64,000 bases of DNA, taken from assembly GCA_905221605.1 (NCBI GenBank), contig CAJNDS010002145.1, positions 252,501-316,500 of the forward strand, read 5' to 3'. The position numbers and the translations under genes are program-made. This document shows positions 44,400 through 54,899 of this stretch, piece after piece (position 1 is the stretch's first letter; the number at the start of each line of letters is the position of its first letter). Source of the stretch: Symbiodinium natans (taxonomy: Eukaryota > Sar > Dinophyceae > Suessiales > Symbiodiniaceae). The notes under the pieces are model-generated. The model was not told where the DNA came from. It saw only the letters and a program-made list of their open reading frames with translations, and did no database searches.

Positions 44400-47300
44400 C
44401 GCTTAGCCTAAGCGCCCCGAAGCTCCATGAAGACAATGGCGCCTTGGGGACCTCAAAAACGTGGGAGTTGGCCATCGAATCCCGGTGGGGTCTGGCCCCA
44501 ATTTGCACGCACCCCAGCTGGGCATTGGTAAGAAACTCGGCTAGCTCCCACGGGCTAGCTTTCGTGACAAGGCTTAGGGCAAGGTCTTGTTCAAGGTGCA
44601 AGGATCTGGGTTTTCAGGCATTTTCACTTGTTCAGGTCAAGGTGGCAGATGCCGTACGAAACACTACAGTCGTGGCCAAGCCCACACAAAGACGGTCAGT
44701 TGGGGTGCTTCGCCGCCGGCCCGAACAACAGCTTCGTGATCCTAAGACCAAAGAAAGATTTGCCAAGCGGAGTGTACACTCGGCATTTGCCCAATCCTTG
44801 CATCCCAAACTTTATGCTGCGAACCAAAGACATCCAAAGACGCTGTGGAGACGACATTAGGCCTTCATGCTTTGTTTTGCTTTAGTTCTTCTCATAATAG
44901 CCGACCCCGGGACATGATCCGCGAAGCTTGTGGCGCTCTGGTGTCACATGTTGCACAGTCCCTACAACACGACAAACCTGTGTGAATTTGATGGCAGATG
45001 CGTTTGACCGGTTCAAAAAAACATCAAACGCTCCTGTTGGTTCAATTGCTGAAGCATTAGATTGAATACCGCCACTCTAAATCACTCGAAGCTTAACATG
45101 AAATGAAGCACGACTGACTTGATGTCATGCTTTCGCATCATGTTGCAATAAGTAGTGACTTGCTACGTGCTTTCTGCAGCGCCGACAGTACCCGGCCTCG
45201 GGCATCAGCCACTCTGTCAACGGTCCCTCCGCGAATGAGCAGAGACATGTCTGCTTTATCTGTGTGAAACGCAAAATGAAACGCAATAATTGCATGATCA
45301 TGCTCCAACAGGGTGCCCATGACTCCTGCAGCGAACTGCCGCGGAACTCAATGTTGCGCACCTCCCAACAGAAATTCGCGCTTTTTCGGTCAGAGCTGAG
45401 GCGGCGTCACCATGATTGAGTTGTCAGATGCCTGTGACCAGTCACCCATCTGAGAGGTGTCAACATTTCGACGGCGAATCCTCATGACACTGCAGGGGCT
45501 TGAGTGCTGCAGAGGCGTCTCACTTGATGTCTTGATGCGCCTTGCCTGATAGAAGATTCCCAAGAGTCCAGCAGTACCTATATAGATGCCAAGAGAGACA
45601 GGGAAGTTGCAAAAGTGGTGCAAGCTCCAGCACCGCGTAAGCTGCTTGCCGTGACAGTGTAAGCCTGACTGTAAGCTCGGGACCAAGGCCTCCGCTATTG
45701 TATGCTCTGCCGGACGGGAAAGCTCAAGCCTCCAAACACGCAGGGTTGCAGAGATTTGGGGGTGGCTGTGAATCTGCGTATATCTAGGATCTGGGTATAT
45801 GAAGCTCACTTGTGGTGAGGACTGGCACGAAACCTAGTGCAGGGATTCCAGGGGGTCCAGGTCTAAGCTTTGAGTTTTTATGCAGCGCCTTGGGCTGAGG
45901 ACGTAGGGGTTTAGGCTTGAGGGTCAAGCAGCAGATCATCAGGGGTTAGGGTGGGTTTCTTTTGTAGTAAGCGAGCAGTTATTCGCAAAAGGAGCAGCTT
46001 TTCTTCAAAGAAGAACAGTTCAGTTGCACACGAGCAGGTGCGCATAACGACCCCAAAAGACCCGTCTGCCCATGTCCGGGATTACCGATTCTCACGCCTG
46101 CCGGGGCCCCTCCGGCAACACCTAGCCCTCACAGGCTAGCTTTCGTGATGCGGGGTTGCGGGTGGTCTGGGTCGACTGCACAGGTCTGCAAACAACACGG
46201 CTTAGACTCCAAATTGCCTACTTTCATTTCGATAACTCTCCAAAAAACAAGCTGGTCCCAAAAGTCCCACTGTCGGGTTCCTTTCCCAACCCCCCTCTGG
46301 ACCCCGTCTGGAATCAGGCGGGGTTGGATGCCCCCGGGGCACGCCTGTAGTGCCCGGTCGGGTTCTCAATGTTGAAGAAGATGAGGGAGCGTGCGTTTTG
46401 AAGAATCTGCGTCACATCAGGGATGGAGCGGGCAAGCCTGTCGTTGTGCAGGCGACTGTGAACTTGCGTCTACTGCGTCAGTCACGCATGGCGTACTGTA
46501 TCTTTTGCCTAGAAAATCTAGAATGAGAAGATGGTCACAGATACTTCACAGTCCGAGGTCCATGCATCAGCGTTAAACATCGCTCTGAAGCCTTGATGCG
46601 GCGACATCGCAACGACACAGGCAACATCGCATACTTACGCATATCGGCAATGCCAACAAAAGCAGAATGAGCAAGGGTAGCACAGAGGCACGAAAGGCAG
46701 GGAAGAGCTTGGACACCTGGGGGCGGAGTTGCGACATGTAAACTTCCACGTGCGTGGGCTCCAGAATAGGCACCGAACGACTTCAGCAGGGGATAAGCAC
46801 GACTTGCACATCCTCAACGTTCACTCAACAAAAGTCTCACCCCATCAGCCAACTGTCCCGGCCACTCTCGCTATGTGTCGTTGCTGAGAGCCCCTCCTCT
46901 CAACGAGAGCAAAGGGCCTTAGCTCTCTTCCCGTGCTTCATGTTGTCTAATATTTTCTGATGTTCATGTCAATTGACATCACTCCAAGAGCCTCGCAAAG
47001 TGGTATCACGTGCAAGAGCGTCGAGGAAGACGCCCTGTCGACCCGGACATAAAGTATGGAACGTTGCAGCAGGAACCTGTCATCTTGGGGTTGGTGGGGT
47101 GTTACGTATGCAGAAGAGAGCAACTGTGAATGGCTTGGCTCGGCCTGGTCTGGATCAACATCTGACACCGTCCTGCAGAGCTGCTCTCTGCTCAGCTCAG
47201 TGTGGTCTAAACATGTCTGGACATGCTTGGACGTGTCTGAACGTACGGGCATGTCGATTCGGGTGTCTTAGGGAGAATGCAGCCATGTGTTCTAAGGATT

Positions 47301-50300
47301 GTCTTCCCAGAGAGCATTTTGCGTTGAAGCAACGGCAGCCTGCCTTCGAAAAGGTCTACTTTGGTGTTCGGTGAACATATGTGTGGTAGGTCAGTATAAT
47401 GCGTAAACCTCTGTAGTGAAACGCATTCAGCTTCCGGGCTAAAGTTTTGTCAGACGGACACCTTCAAGTTCATACAAAGGACTGCTTCTTAAAAACAGGA
47501 TTTACGGTCTGCGTGTGCAATCCTGTGTGCATGTCGCTTAATATGCCGCATTGCGCTGCTGAGTCCCCATGTCGCGTGAGAAGGATAACAACGCTCTTTG
47601 GAAGGCGCCATTTCTGAAAGGCACCTGTCGCCAGCTTCAGTGAGACGTCCGTTGAAATATTCATGGACTGACTCGGGAATGATTGGTCAGCAAGTTGTGT
47701 ACACAGCCATTGCAAGCTTCGAAGCGTTCGATTAATGACTTCTTGTACCATTTTGTGTAAACAGTTTGGCTGCCTGCTTTTGGGCGTGTCAGCAACTTTC
47801 GTCAACCAAAAGTCGAGCTGTCACCTTATCACCTATAAGCGCCGTGTTCTATCGAAAGATAGTTAGATGATGACAATCTTTCGCAAAGAAGATGCTTATC
47901 ACAGTAAGTCTTTATCATGCAAAAATCCATGAACCAGTCCCGGTTTCCCTTGTTTGTTCAGCAACTTGCTCCAAGTGTTGTCGCCCTGTGCCGAAAATGC
48001 GGCTACCCAGCACACACCTCAGCGGATTCCGTCTGATACCTGTACACAATGTAACCGGGAATTCAAATCAGACTGCCTCTGAGACCAATTTCATTTTTGC
48101 TTGAGATGGTGGACTGAAGTTTGTTGTAGAAGGGCTTCTTGGAATCCCAGCAGCGCCATGTAGTAACAGTGTGAGATTTGAGCCGAAATTGAAAACGTTT
48201 GAGCATGATGCCCGCTGACTTGCCGCAGAATGTATACAGCGTGAAAACAACTTGTTATGTACAACAACACCTACTGGAAAAAAGGTAGCCTCCGTGGGCC
48301 TCGACTGCTGGAATTCACATCAACCCAAATGTCACCGGGGCTAACTCCTCCTTTGAGTCGTTGTCTGGATGGAACATCAATGCTCAGGCCGTCAAATAGT
48401 CAAGTCAATATAGTGAACACATGTGAATACAGCGAAAGGGATTCGTCATCGAACTTTAACTTTGAATCTGACCGAGTGCTGCACGCAGTGTAAGCAAAAA
48501 TCTCACTGATTAGTCAGTACAGAAGCGCATGCGACAGCATGCGACACAATCCTCTGAGTTTCTGAAAATTCCATGGCACGAAGTGGCACGAAGTCCTCCA
48601 GGCATGGAGGAGCAGGATCTGCTTCTTGAATGAAGGGCAAAGCCTCGCAGTGCAAGCTTACATGATCGCCCATGTTACTATACAGAGTGTACAGCGCGGC
48701 TCGAGCTTCTAAGCTTGATGCTTTACAATGCGCCACACCTGGACACATGCCTGGCCTCATCAACTCGTTGCGCTGTCTCAGAAAGTCAAGAAAATCATGA
48801 TCACTGACCTCGACCAGAAAAATTGTCTTGTCATGCAGGCTTCGTGGTGATAGCGGCTGACAGCGACCTTCAACTGCTGATGTATGGCTTTCTCGATCTT
48901 GAATGTTGCCTGCAACCTGCAACCCAACTGGCTTCGCATGTTACCAGGAACTTGACTCTGTTGAGGAACATGGCCACCGAAATGTTCTGTCGCCAGGGCC
49001 TTCCTGCTCGGGGAACGGCGTAGATGCCGTCATTTCCGACCTTGCTGTGTCATGCTACACGTTGCTGCACCCCATATTGGATACACACACTCTGGTCACA
49101 CTCCAGTCGGTATCTGGGTTCATGGGCATCTGGGTGCTTGTAGGTACCCTCAGAAAATTGCATGTGAAAGAATGCCTCAGGACAGGGCAACGGTGTCCAC
49201 ACACCGAGGAGCGACTTGGGATTGAAACGTGCGTTATTCTTGGAAGCTGCAGCTTGGTGCACCACCTCGCTTGCCTTAACTCCCAACGCATCACACATCT
49301 TGTAGAGCATCCTGGACAGGCTCCGGGTGGACTGCGAGATTTCTCACGGTGTGTCACTGTGCACCACAATGTGCCACGACATGTAACATGCTGCTTGCCA
49401 GCCTGAGTACGGAACGATGATCAGGGCCTTAGATACGAAAGGGACTAACCGTCTGCAGCTCCATCTGCTGCTCCATGATGTCATGTGATGTCTGGCAAGG
49501 CCAAGCTTCTCTCAGCTTCCAACGATCCAATTGGAGCAAGTATCGTGCCCCCGGGCTGTTGGCATTCATGAACTGCCTTCGTGGGTCTTTCAACAAGCTT
49601 CAAGCTTGATTTCCTTGCATTTGCCCCTCAGATTACCTCAGGATGGCGCAAGTCACCCACAGGATGCTTTCCACCAGCACAGCCTGTTTTTGAAGGGCCC
49701 TCGTTAAATTACGTTGAATGTACTGAATTCTCAAAATACCTAAAATACCCATCCTCTGCTTGTCTTCCGGATACTTGTGGCCTTCAAAGCGGACACGATC
49801 CAAACCTGACCTGAGCTGGTTAGTCATAGATAGTTGGACAATGTTGAAGCCACGTGAGAACCGTGTTCCAGATCGCGGTTCGTGCCAATCGGGGTTAGGG
49901 TCCGTCGGTCGCTAAATTCACTGGCCGTGGACCTCAACAGCGGTCCCCATTAACCCGTTGCAACGTCCTGCTTAGCACTTTGCAAACCCTCCCGCGGCTT
50001 TGAATGATCTGCAATGTCAATAGCCTACTGCGCATGCTTTGCAAGCGTGGGTCTCATCAGCTTGTGGCTGATCAGATCCGAGCTTCCGGGCTCTTCTCTC
50101 ATCAGAAGGCGAACAAAGCTCCTCATCCCAACCTGATTCTCTGATAAGCTCCATGCTGTTACCGTGGAATCTACTGCGGCTTCTCAGCAGGCATCAAACC
50201 ACAATGGCGTCAAGGAACTGGTCCAATCGGATTGAAGGAGATGTCAAGTGCCTGAGAACACGAACGGCCTCACTTAAATGCAAATGCCTTTCCTACTGAT

Positions 50301-52975
50301 CCTTGCAAGGTGGGTGAAAACCCAGAATCTTCCCCGCGATCCGAGCAAACCTTTATCACATTGACATGTCAAGGGTCCAGCATGTGCCGCCAAAACTGCC
50401 CACAGCAAAGGCACACGTTGCATTTACTGAACTGCAGCAAATGACGAAGCTTCACGTTTTGTACTTGACACAGGCATTGCTGGCACAGTTGCCTCGAAAG
50501 CCATGTTTGCGTCTTTGCATTGAAACGCAGGGACACAGGCTAATTACCGGGCAAATGGCCACAGCCGATGCGAGGGGTTATTCAGCTCCCCCCCTGCTCC
50601 CCGGACCCCGGTGTTGGGAACATAGGCTTTAGGAGAAGGGCAAGGGAGAATGGCTCGACCCACCATTGTTACTAACAAGTTGAGCATGACTGATCCAAAG
50701 AAGCTTCCCATTGCAAATACAATGACATCGCTGGAAACCACAAGTTCAGAACTCACGATGTCAATATGACACATTGACGCATCTGTTTTTGATTCAAGTG
50801 CGAGAGGGCAAACTGCGTTTCCCCTCAAGCTTGCCGTCCATTCCCGGAAACCCATGTCCGGTGATTACCAATCGTCGGTCTTCTGAAATCTCCACGGGCC
50901 AAGCTGTCATTTACAGATATCTGTTCGAAAAATAAGTGCTGACACAGCCCAAGTGCCGTTAAGGGAAGTGCGCACGGGCCACAGGGCACAAGCTCCCACT
51001 TCAACGTCTTACAAACGAAACGCCGTACGATGCCGTACGTAGCACAACCGACTCGCAGCAAGCGTCTACACTTTGCATTGCACAGTTGAAGCTAAGCCGC
51101 TGTTAGGTGTGGGTTCCCGGAGAGAAGGTCCTCCAGTCATAGACAGGGCATGCTGCAGGATCCGCGTTGCGGGATTCGCGCGGACTTGACCGTCATTCGG
51201 TGGCCTCCAGCACCAAAGCTGCACGGTAGTCAATGTGATTGAGCGAAATATCCAGCTCCTTCAGCGGGCACCTCGATTGCATGAAGAGCGCGTAGAAGCG
51301 CGTACTTCGCCATCATACTTAGAATATCCTGAACAAAGGTGCCGGCGAGCTTGACAAGTATTCCAAAAAAGTTGCTGCCTTAGCACTCTTCCACTCATGC
51401 GCTGAATTTCATTTGTTAGCTTCGGGTCGCTGTCTTCATGCTGGATCAAGGTTCTGGCCGGCTTGCCAACATCGTGCTCTCCATGCACCTGAGGCTGTAT
51501 GCAGCTGCAAGCTTACAAAGCGGGCATCACCAGTTCCTGACCCTCCTATACTGAGGCGATTTCCGATGCACAGCAGGATATGCCCAGGTGGCGCAAGCGG
51601 CTATGTTGCACCTGATAGCGCGGTTTCCTCACATCTTAGATTCAGAAGGGGCAAGCCATGCCTAACAGGTAAGGTCCGCTCGCTCTCACCCAGACTCATG
51701 AAAACCTGCCAGACGTAGTCAGTGGTGAGTTTGAGGCCCTGCTTGAGGTTGCTCCAAACAGCATGTCTGCCTCTGAGTCCAAGAGGTTCCAGCCCAAGTC
51801 AAGCCTCCGAGCCGGTCTGTTGCTCGTGTGCTCGTGTTCTATCGTGTTCTCGTGTTTCGTGGATTGGCGCTACTTTGTTGCCACTGCTCAGCTGCCTTAC
51901 GTGGATGTGACAGGCAGACGATCGCAGACGAGAGGCTCTTGTAGCGTCTGGCTTGCCAGCAGACTCTTGAAGCAGCCTGCTGCAGAGGCACCTTGCCATC
52001 GAGGGGTTCGATTCAAAGGGCGGATGGGGATGAAGTAGCCTCTGTGATTCAGTCATACTGAAGCTGGAGTTCATTGCTTTCTGATCTGGGGAACATTTGA
52101 GATGGGCTCGGTCTTCAGACTGCGACACTCTTGGAAAGCTCATGCGGGCATGAGATTGATGAATCGACATAGTGGATGTCATCTGTTTCACACACGACTC
52201 GGCCTTCGCCGACTGTTCTATGCATCTGCGCGAAAGCTCCGCCAACTGGCGCTTCTTACTCACCAATCGCAGTAAACCGAAGCCCTTGCTGACCTACTGG
52301 CGCTTGGTGGGACCAGACCTCTAGTGCAGCCCTCTAGTGCCTGAGGCATCAAGCCCAAAGTCTGGATGGGCCTGCTGAGCCAAGTCCCACATCGGCAACG
52401 AGCAACGTCTCGAGAGTTGGGTGCCTCGAAAGAGCGGACAAGCAACCGACTTAACAAACATCAAAAAAAGAAACAACATCATCTCTTGGACCAGGCTCTG
52501 CAACAAATCCAGACAAAGGCAGCTGCTGTCCGACGAGCTCGCAAAAGGTGCTGAGAGCCTCTGCCCGACCAGCCCCAACTTCCAAAATAGAACAGGAATG
52601 ACATAATGACAATGACCTTTCTGATCCTTCCGGCAAGAACTGGCAAGCTTTCAGAGAGCTCGGTTTCCCTGCCTGAACTCCAAACTTTAGGCCGCTGACA
52701 TCCTCGATGTGGGTGGCTTTGGGCATCTTCGGGTGCTCACATATGTGCACGCGTGCCACCAGATGGTGTGAATAAGTCGGGTTAGACAAGGCTCCAAATG
52801 TCGTAGCGCTTCGAATGCTGGCTTCTGGCCCTCGAGCAGCATTAGCCTGCGGTAACATGCAGTAACTATGCACATTGCAGAACTGTGTTGCCTTCTTGAT
52901 CGAAAAGCTACTGGGTCGAACGCATGGAGGCGACGGTGAGAATGGAAGTTCCTGTGCACCCTTTCCTTGGTGCAC
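44400..52975 (-). CDS. Putative multi-exon gene locus I (one or more genes, LRR and membrane segments)
   Basis: Minus-strand exon candidates from right to left: 52700-52840, 52451-52560, 52080-52266, 51180-51292, 50880-51045, 50640-50855, 49180-49320, 48540-48840, 47530-47805, 46953-47080, 46630-46775, 45421-45640 and 45167-45335, with a weaker one at 44420-44601. One exon is a leucine-rich repeat and three carry single hydrophobic segments. A leucine-rich-repeat membrane protein is a reasonable guess for at least part of it, but the exons may belong to two or more genes. The last two join cleanly in phase 0 with a GT donor and an 85-base intron. Confidence 0.45.
45167..45335 (-). CDS. Exon joined in phase to 45421-45640
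   Basis: Starts after CGGCAG, 85 bases beyond the previous donor, in matching phase. Reads FAAGVMGTLLEHDHAIIAFH then TDKADMSLLIRGGTVDRVAD and GRVLSALQKA. It ends at GTAGCAAG, a GT donor. Family not recognised. Confidence 0.55.
45421..45640 (-). CDS. Exon with one membrane segment, clean donor
   Basis: Reads SLGIYIGTAGLLGIFYQARR, a hydrophobic span followed by basic residues (inside-facing by the usual charge rule), then a Ser/Arg-rich tail. Ends at ATG followed by GTGACG in phase 0. Confidence 0.55.
46630..46775 (-). CDS. Exon candidate with one membrane segment
   Basis: Reads MPILEPTHVEVYMSQLRPQV then SVLPLLILLLLALPICVSM, a strong membrane-span candidate preceded by a polar, strand-like stretch. 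Confidence 0.55.
46953..47080 (-). CDS. Exon candidate in locus I
   Basis: Reads RSILYVRVDRASSSTLLHVI then PLCEALGVMSIDMNIRKY. The plus strand is open too, but the minus reading fits the neighbours. Confidence 0.4.
47530..47805 (-). CDS. Exon candidate in locus I
   Basis: Reads LHKMVQEVINRTLRSLQWLC, TDVSLKLATGAFQKWRLPKS and VVILLTRHGDSAAQCGIL. One of the best-formed unassigned exons in the window. No known family. Confidence 0.55.
48540..48840 (-). CDS. Exon candidate in locus I
   Basis: Reads DKTIFLVEVSDHDFLDFLRQ, then SLEARAALYTLYSNMGDHVS and FVPLRAMEFSETQRIVSHAV. A hundred codons of well-formed protein. Family unknown. Confidence 0.55.
49180..49320 (-). CDS. Exon candidate in locus I
   Basis: Begins after GCCTGTCCAG with G next. 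Reads MLYKMCDALGVKASEVVHQA then SKNNARFNPKSLLGVWTPLP. Clear protein-like composition. Confidence 0.55.
50640..50855 (-). CDS. Exon candidate with one membrane segment
   Basis: Reads GFREWTASLRGNAVCPLALE then DVIVFAMGSFFGSVMLNLLV, the second a good candidate membrane span. The first part, TASLRGNAV, would fit an LRR end, but this is speculative. Confidence 0.5.
50880..51045 (-). CDS. Exon candidate in locus I
   Basis: Reads FVCKTLKWELVPCGPCALPL then GLCQHLFFEQISVNDSLARG. Protein-like with several cysteines. Boundaries approximate. Confidence 0.5.
51180..51292 (-). CDS. Exon encoding a leucine-rich repeat
   Basis: Reads FYALFMQSRCPLKELDISLN then HIDYRAALVLEATE. The core LKELDISLNHI matches the LxxLxLSxNxI pattern of leucine-rich repeats. 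Only one repeat is in this exon, and I could not find others with confidence nearby. The frame ends at a TGA, or earlier by splicing. Confidence 0.55.
52080..52266 (-). CDS. Exon candidate, coiled-coil-like
   Basis: Reads SKKRQLAELSRRCIEQSAKA then CVKQMTSTMSIHQSHARMSF and PDQKAMNSSFSMTESQ. A basic, helix-forming start followed by a Ser/Met-rich part. No family recognised. Confidence 0.5.
52451..52560 (-). CDS. Exon candidate in locus I, strand not certain
   Basis: The minus strand reads EALSTFCELVGQQLPLSGFV then AEPGPRDDVVSFFDV. The plus strand over the same DNA is also well formed (KKQHHLLDQALQQIQTK). The minus strand is preferred for agreement with neighbours. Confidence 0.3.
52700..52840 (-). 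CDS. Exon candidate in locus I
   Basis: Reads SIRSATTFGALSNPTYSHHL then ATHIEDVSGLKFGVQAG with protein-like composition. Right end not resolved. Confidence 0.4.
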
Positions 52976-53099
52976 AGCATCGTTCAGAAGCTTCCATGTC
53001 GCAACCCTCGCAACTTTGTCTCCAGCTTCTTCTTATTGTTATTCTTCTGCTTCTTCTTTTTCCCATTATTCTTCTTATTCTTCTTCTGCTGCGGGCACG

Positions 53100-53525
53100 C
53101 AGGGGGTCGACGGAATTTTCGGAAACCAGAACGGTTGAATCAGAAACCAGAACGGTTGAATCAGAAACCAGACCTGAATCAGAAACCGAAACGGGAAAAT
53201 CAGAAACCAAGCTTGAATCAGAAACCAGGGCGGCTGAATCAGAAACCCAGACGGCTGAATCAGAAACTGAAAACGGGAAATTCGGAAACCAGGAAACGGA
53301 TGTTTCAGAAACTAGCGAACGGCTGATTCGGAAACCGGCAAACGGCTGATTCGGAAACTGGCAAACGGCTGATTCGGAAACTGGTGAACGGCTGATTCGG
53401 AAACTGGCAAACGGCTGATTCGGAAACTGGTGAGCGGCTGATTCGGAAACTGGCAAACATCTGATTCGGAAACTGGTGAACGCCTGATTCGGAAACTGGT
53501 GAACGGCCGATTTGGAAACCGGAGG
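53100..53525. repeat. Minisatellite arm of ctgattcggaaac / cagaaaccagaacgg units
   Basis: About eighteen units of 18-24 bases: first gaatcagaaaccagaacggtt types (53126-53300), then ggctgattcggaaactggcaaac types of 23 bases (53300-53520). The charged repetitive protein that the plus strand would encode is a product of the repeat. Confidence 0.9.
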
Positions 53526-53758
53526 GTTTAGGGTTCAGGGGGTTGGGTGTAGGGTTTAGGGTTCAGGGTTTAAGGTTTAGGCTTTAGGGTTAAGGGTTCA
53601 GGGTTTAGGGTTTAGGGTTTAAGGTTCAGGGTTTAAGGTTTAGGTCTCAGGGCTCTTGCAACTTCAGCAACCGGGAAATCAAACCTAAGCTTTTGACGGG
53701 TCCAAGAGCCGCGGCGGCCCGCGAAGGGGTTTAGGGTTTATGGTTCAGGGTTTTTAGG
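53521..53758. repeat. Degenerate telomere-like repeats
   Basis: agggtttagggttcaggg and variants in series across 53521-53650, and again at 53727-53755. Confidence 0.8.
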
Positions 53759-54174
53759 GGCGCGTGACCCCCCACCGCGTTTGCGAAAGGCAGTTTCTGA
53801 CATGGCTGGCCGCCTGCACGCGACTGCCCCCCACCCCCCCCCACCCCGTTTCTGAAAAGCAGTTTCTGACATGGGCTGGCCGCCTGCACCCCCACCCCCC
53901 CCCCCCCCCCCACCCCCCCCCACCCCTTTTCTGAAAAGCAATTTCTGACATGGGCTGGCGACTGCCCCCCCCCCCCCCCACCCCGTTTCTGAAAAGCAGT
54001 TTCTGACATGGGCTGGCCGCCTGCACCCCCACCCCCCCCCACCCCGTTTTAAAGGCAGTTTCTGACATGGCTGGCCGCCTGCACGCGACTGCCCCCCCAC
54101 CCCCCCCCACCCCGTTTCTGAAAAGCAGCCGGTTTCCGTCCCCCGTTTTCGGAAAAGTTTCTGACATGGGCGCG

Positions 54175-54237
<63 letters not shown>

Positions 54238-54240
54238 ACC
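53758..54240. repeat. C-run tandem array with tttctgacatggg units
   Basis: Units contain (c)n-accccgtttctgaaaagcagtttctgacatgg-gctggccgcctgcac, repeated about six times with C runs of varying length. It ends in a C run of about 59 bases (54179-54237). Such runs are prone to sequencing and assembly error. Confidence 0.85.
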
Positions 54241-54560
54241 CGGTTTCTGAAAAAGCAGTTTCTGATTCGCGTGGGTTTCAGACGCGCAGTTTCTGACTCG
54301 CAGTTTCTGATTCGCGTGGGTTTCTGATGCGCATGTTTGCAGTTTCTGATTCGCGGTGGTTTCTGATGCGCAGTTTCTGATTCGCGCTGGTTTCTGATGC
54401 GCAGTTTCTGATGCGCGGTGGTTTCTGATGCGCAGTTGCTGATGCGCGCAGTTTCTGATGCGCAGTTGCTGATGCGCGCCAGTTTCTGATGCGGAGTGTC
54501 AGATGCGTGGCTGGTTTCTGATGCGCAGTTTCTGATTCGCGGTCCAGTTTCTGATTTTCC
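54241..54560. repeat. Minisatellite of gtttctgatgcgca units
   Basis: About twenty units of 13-19 bases built on tttctgatgcgca / tttctgattcgcg. The core gtttctgattc is the reverse complement of gaatcagaaac in the 53.1 kb arm. Confidence 0.9.
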
Positions 54561-54899
54561 TGTTGTTCGCACGCAGGGCGGAGAAATCTTCAACCCTCCG
54601 CGCAGGAAACAACTTTATGATGCTCTTCACTACAAGCTCCCAACTTAATCCAGGTACGCCTGTCGGAGGGGTGAGAGGCGAAAAATGCACTTGATACCCC
54701 GACCCTAATCACGACCTCCTCTCCTGTTCGGCAATTCCTCCCCCAACATATGGACCCGGGCCCCACGAGAGAAAGGGGGCTTTTCTCAGATGGAGTGACG
54801 GGAGACTCTGCAGATTATATGATTCTTGCAGGCAGTCACAACGCAAAACACCGTCGTAAGACTCTAAATCACCCTCGCAACACGGAGCCTCCCCCTTAG

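Noticed and set aside
53754-54593. A 279-codon minus-strand frame with repeating SETARISNCAS-like text and poly-glycine.
   Set aside because: It is the translation of the gtttctgatgcg minisatellite and C-run array.
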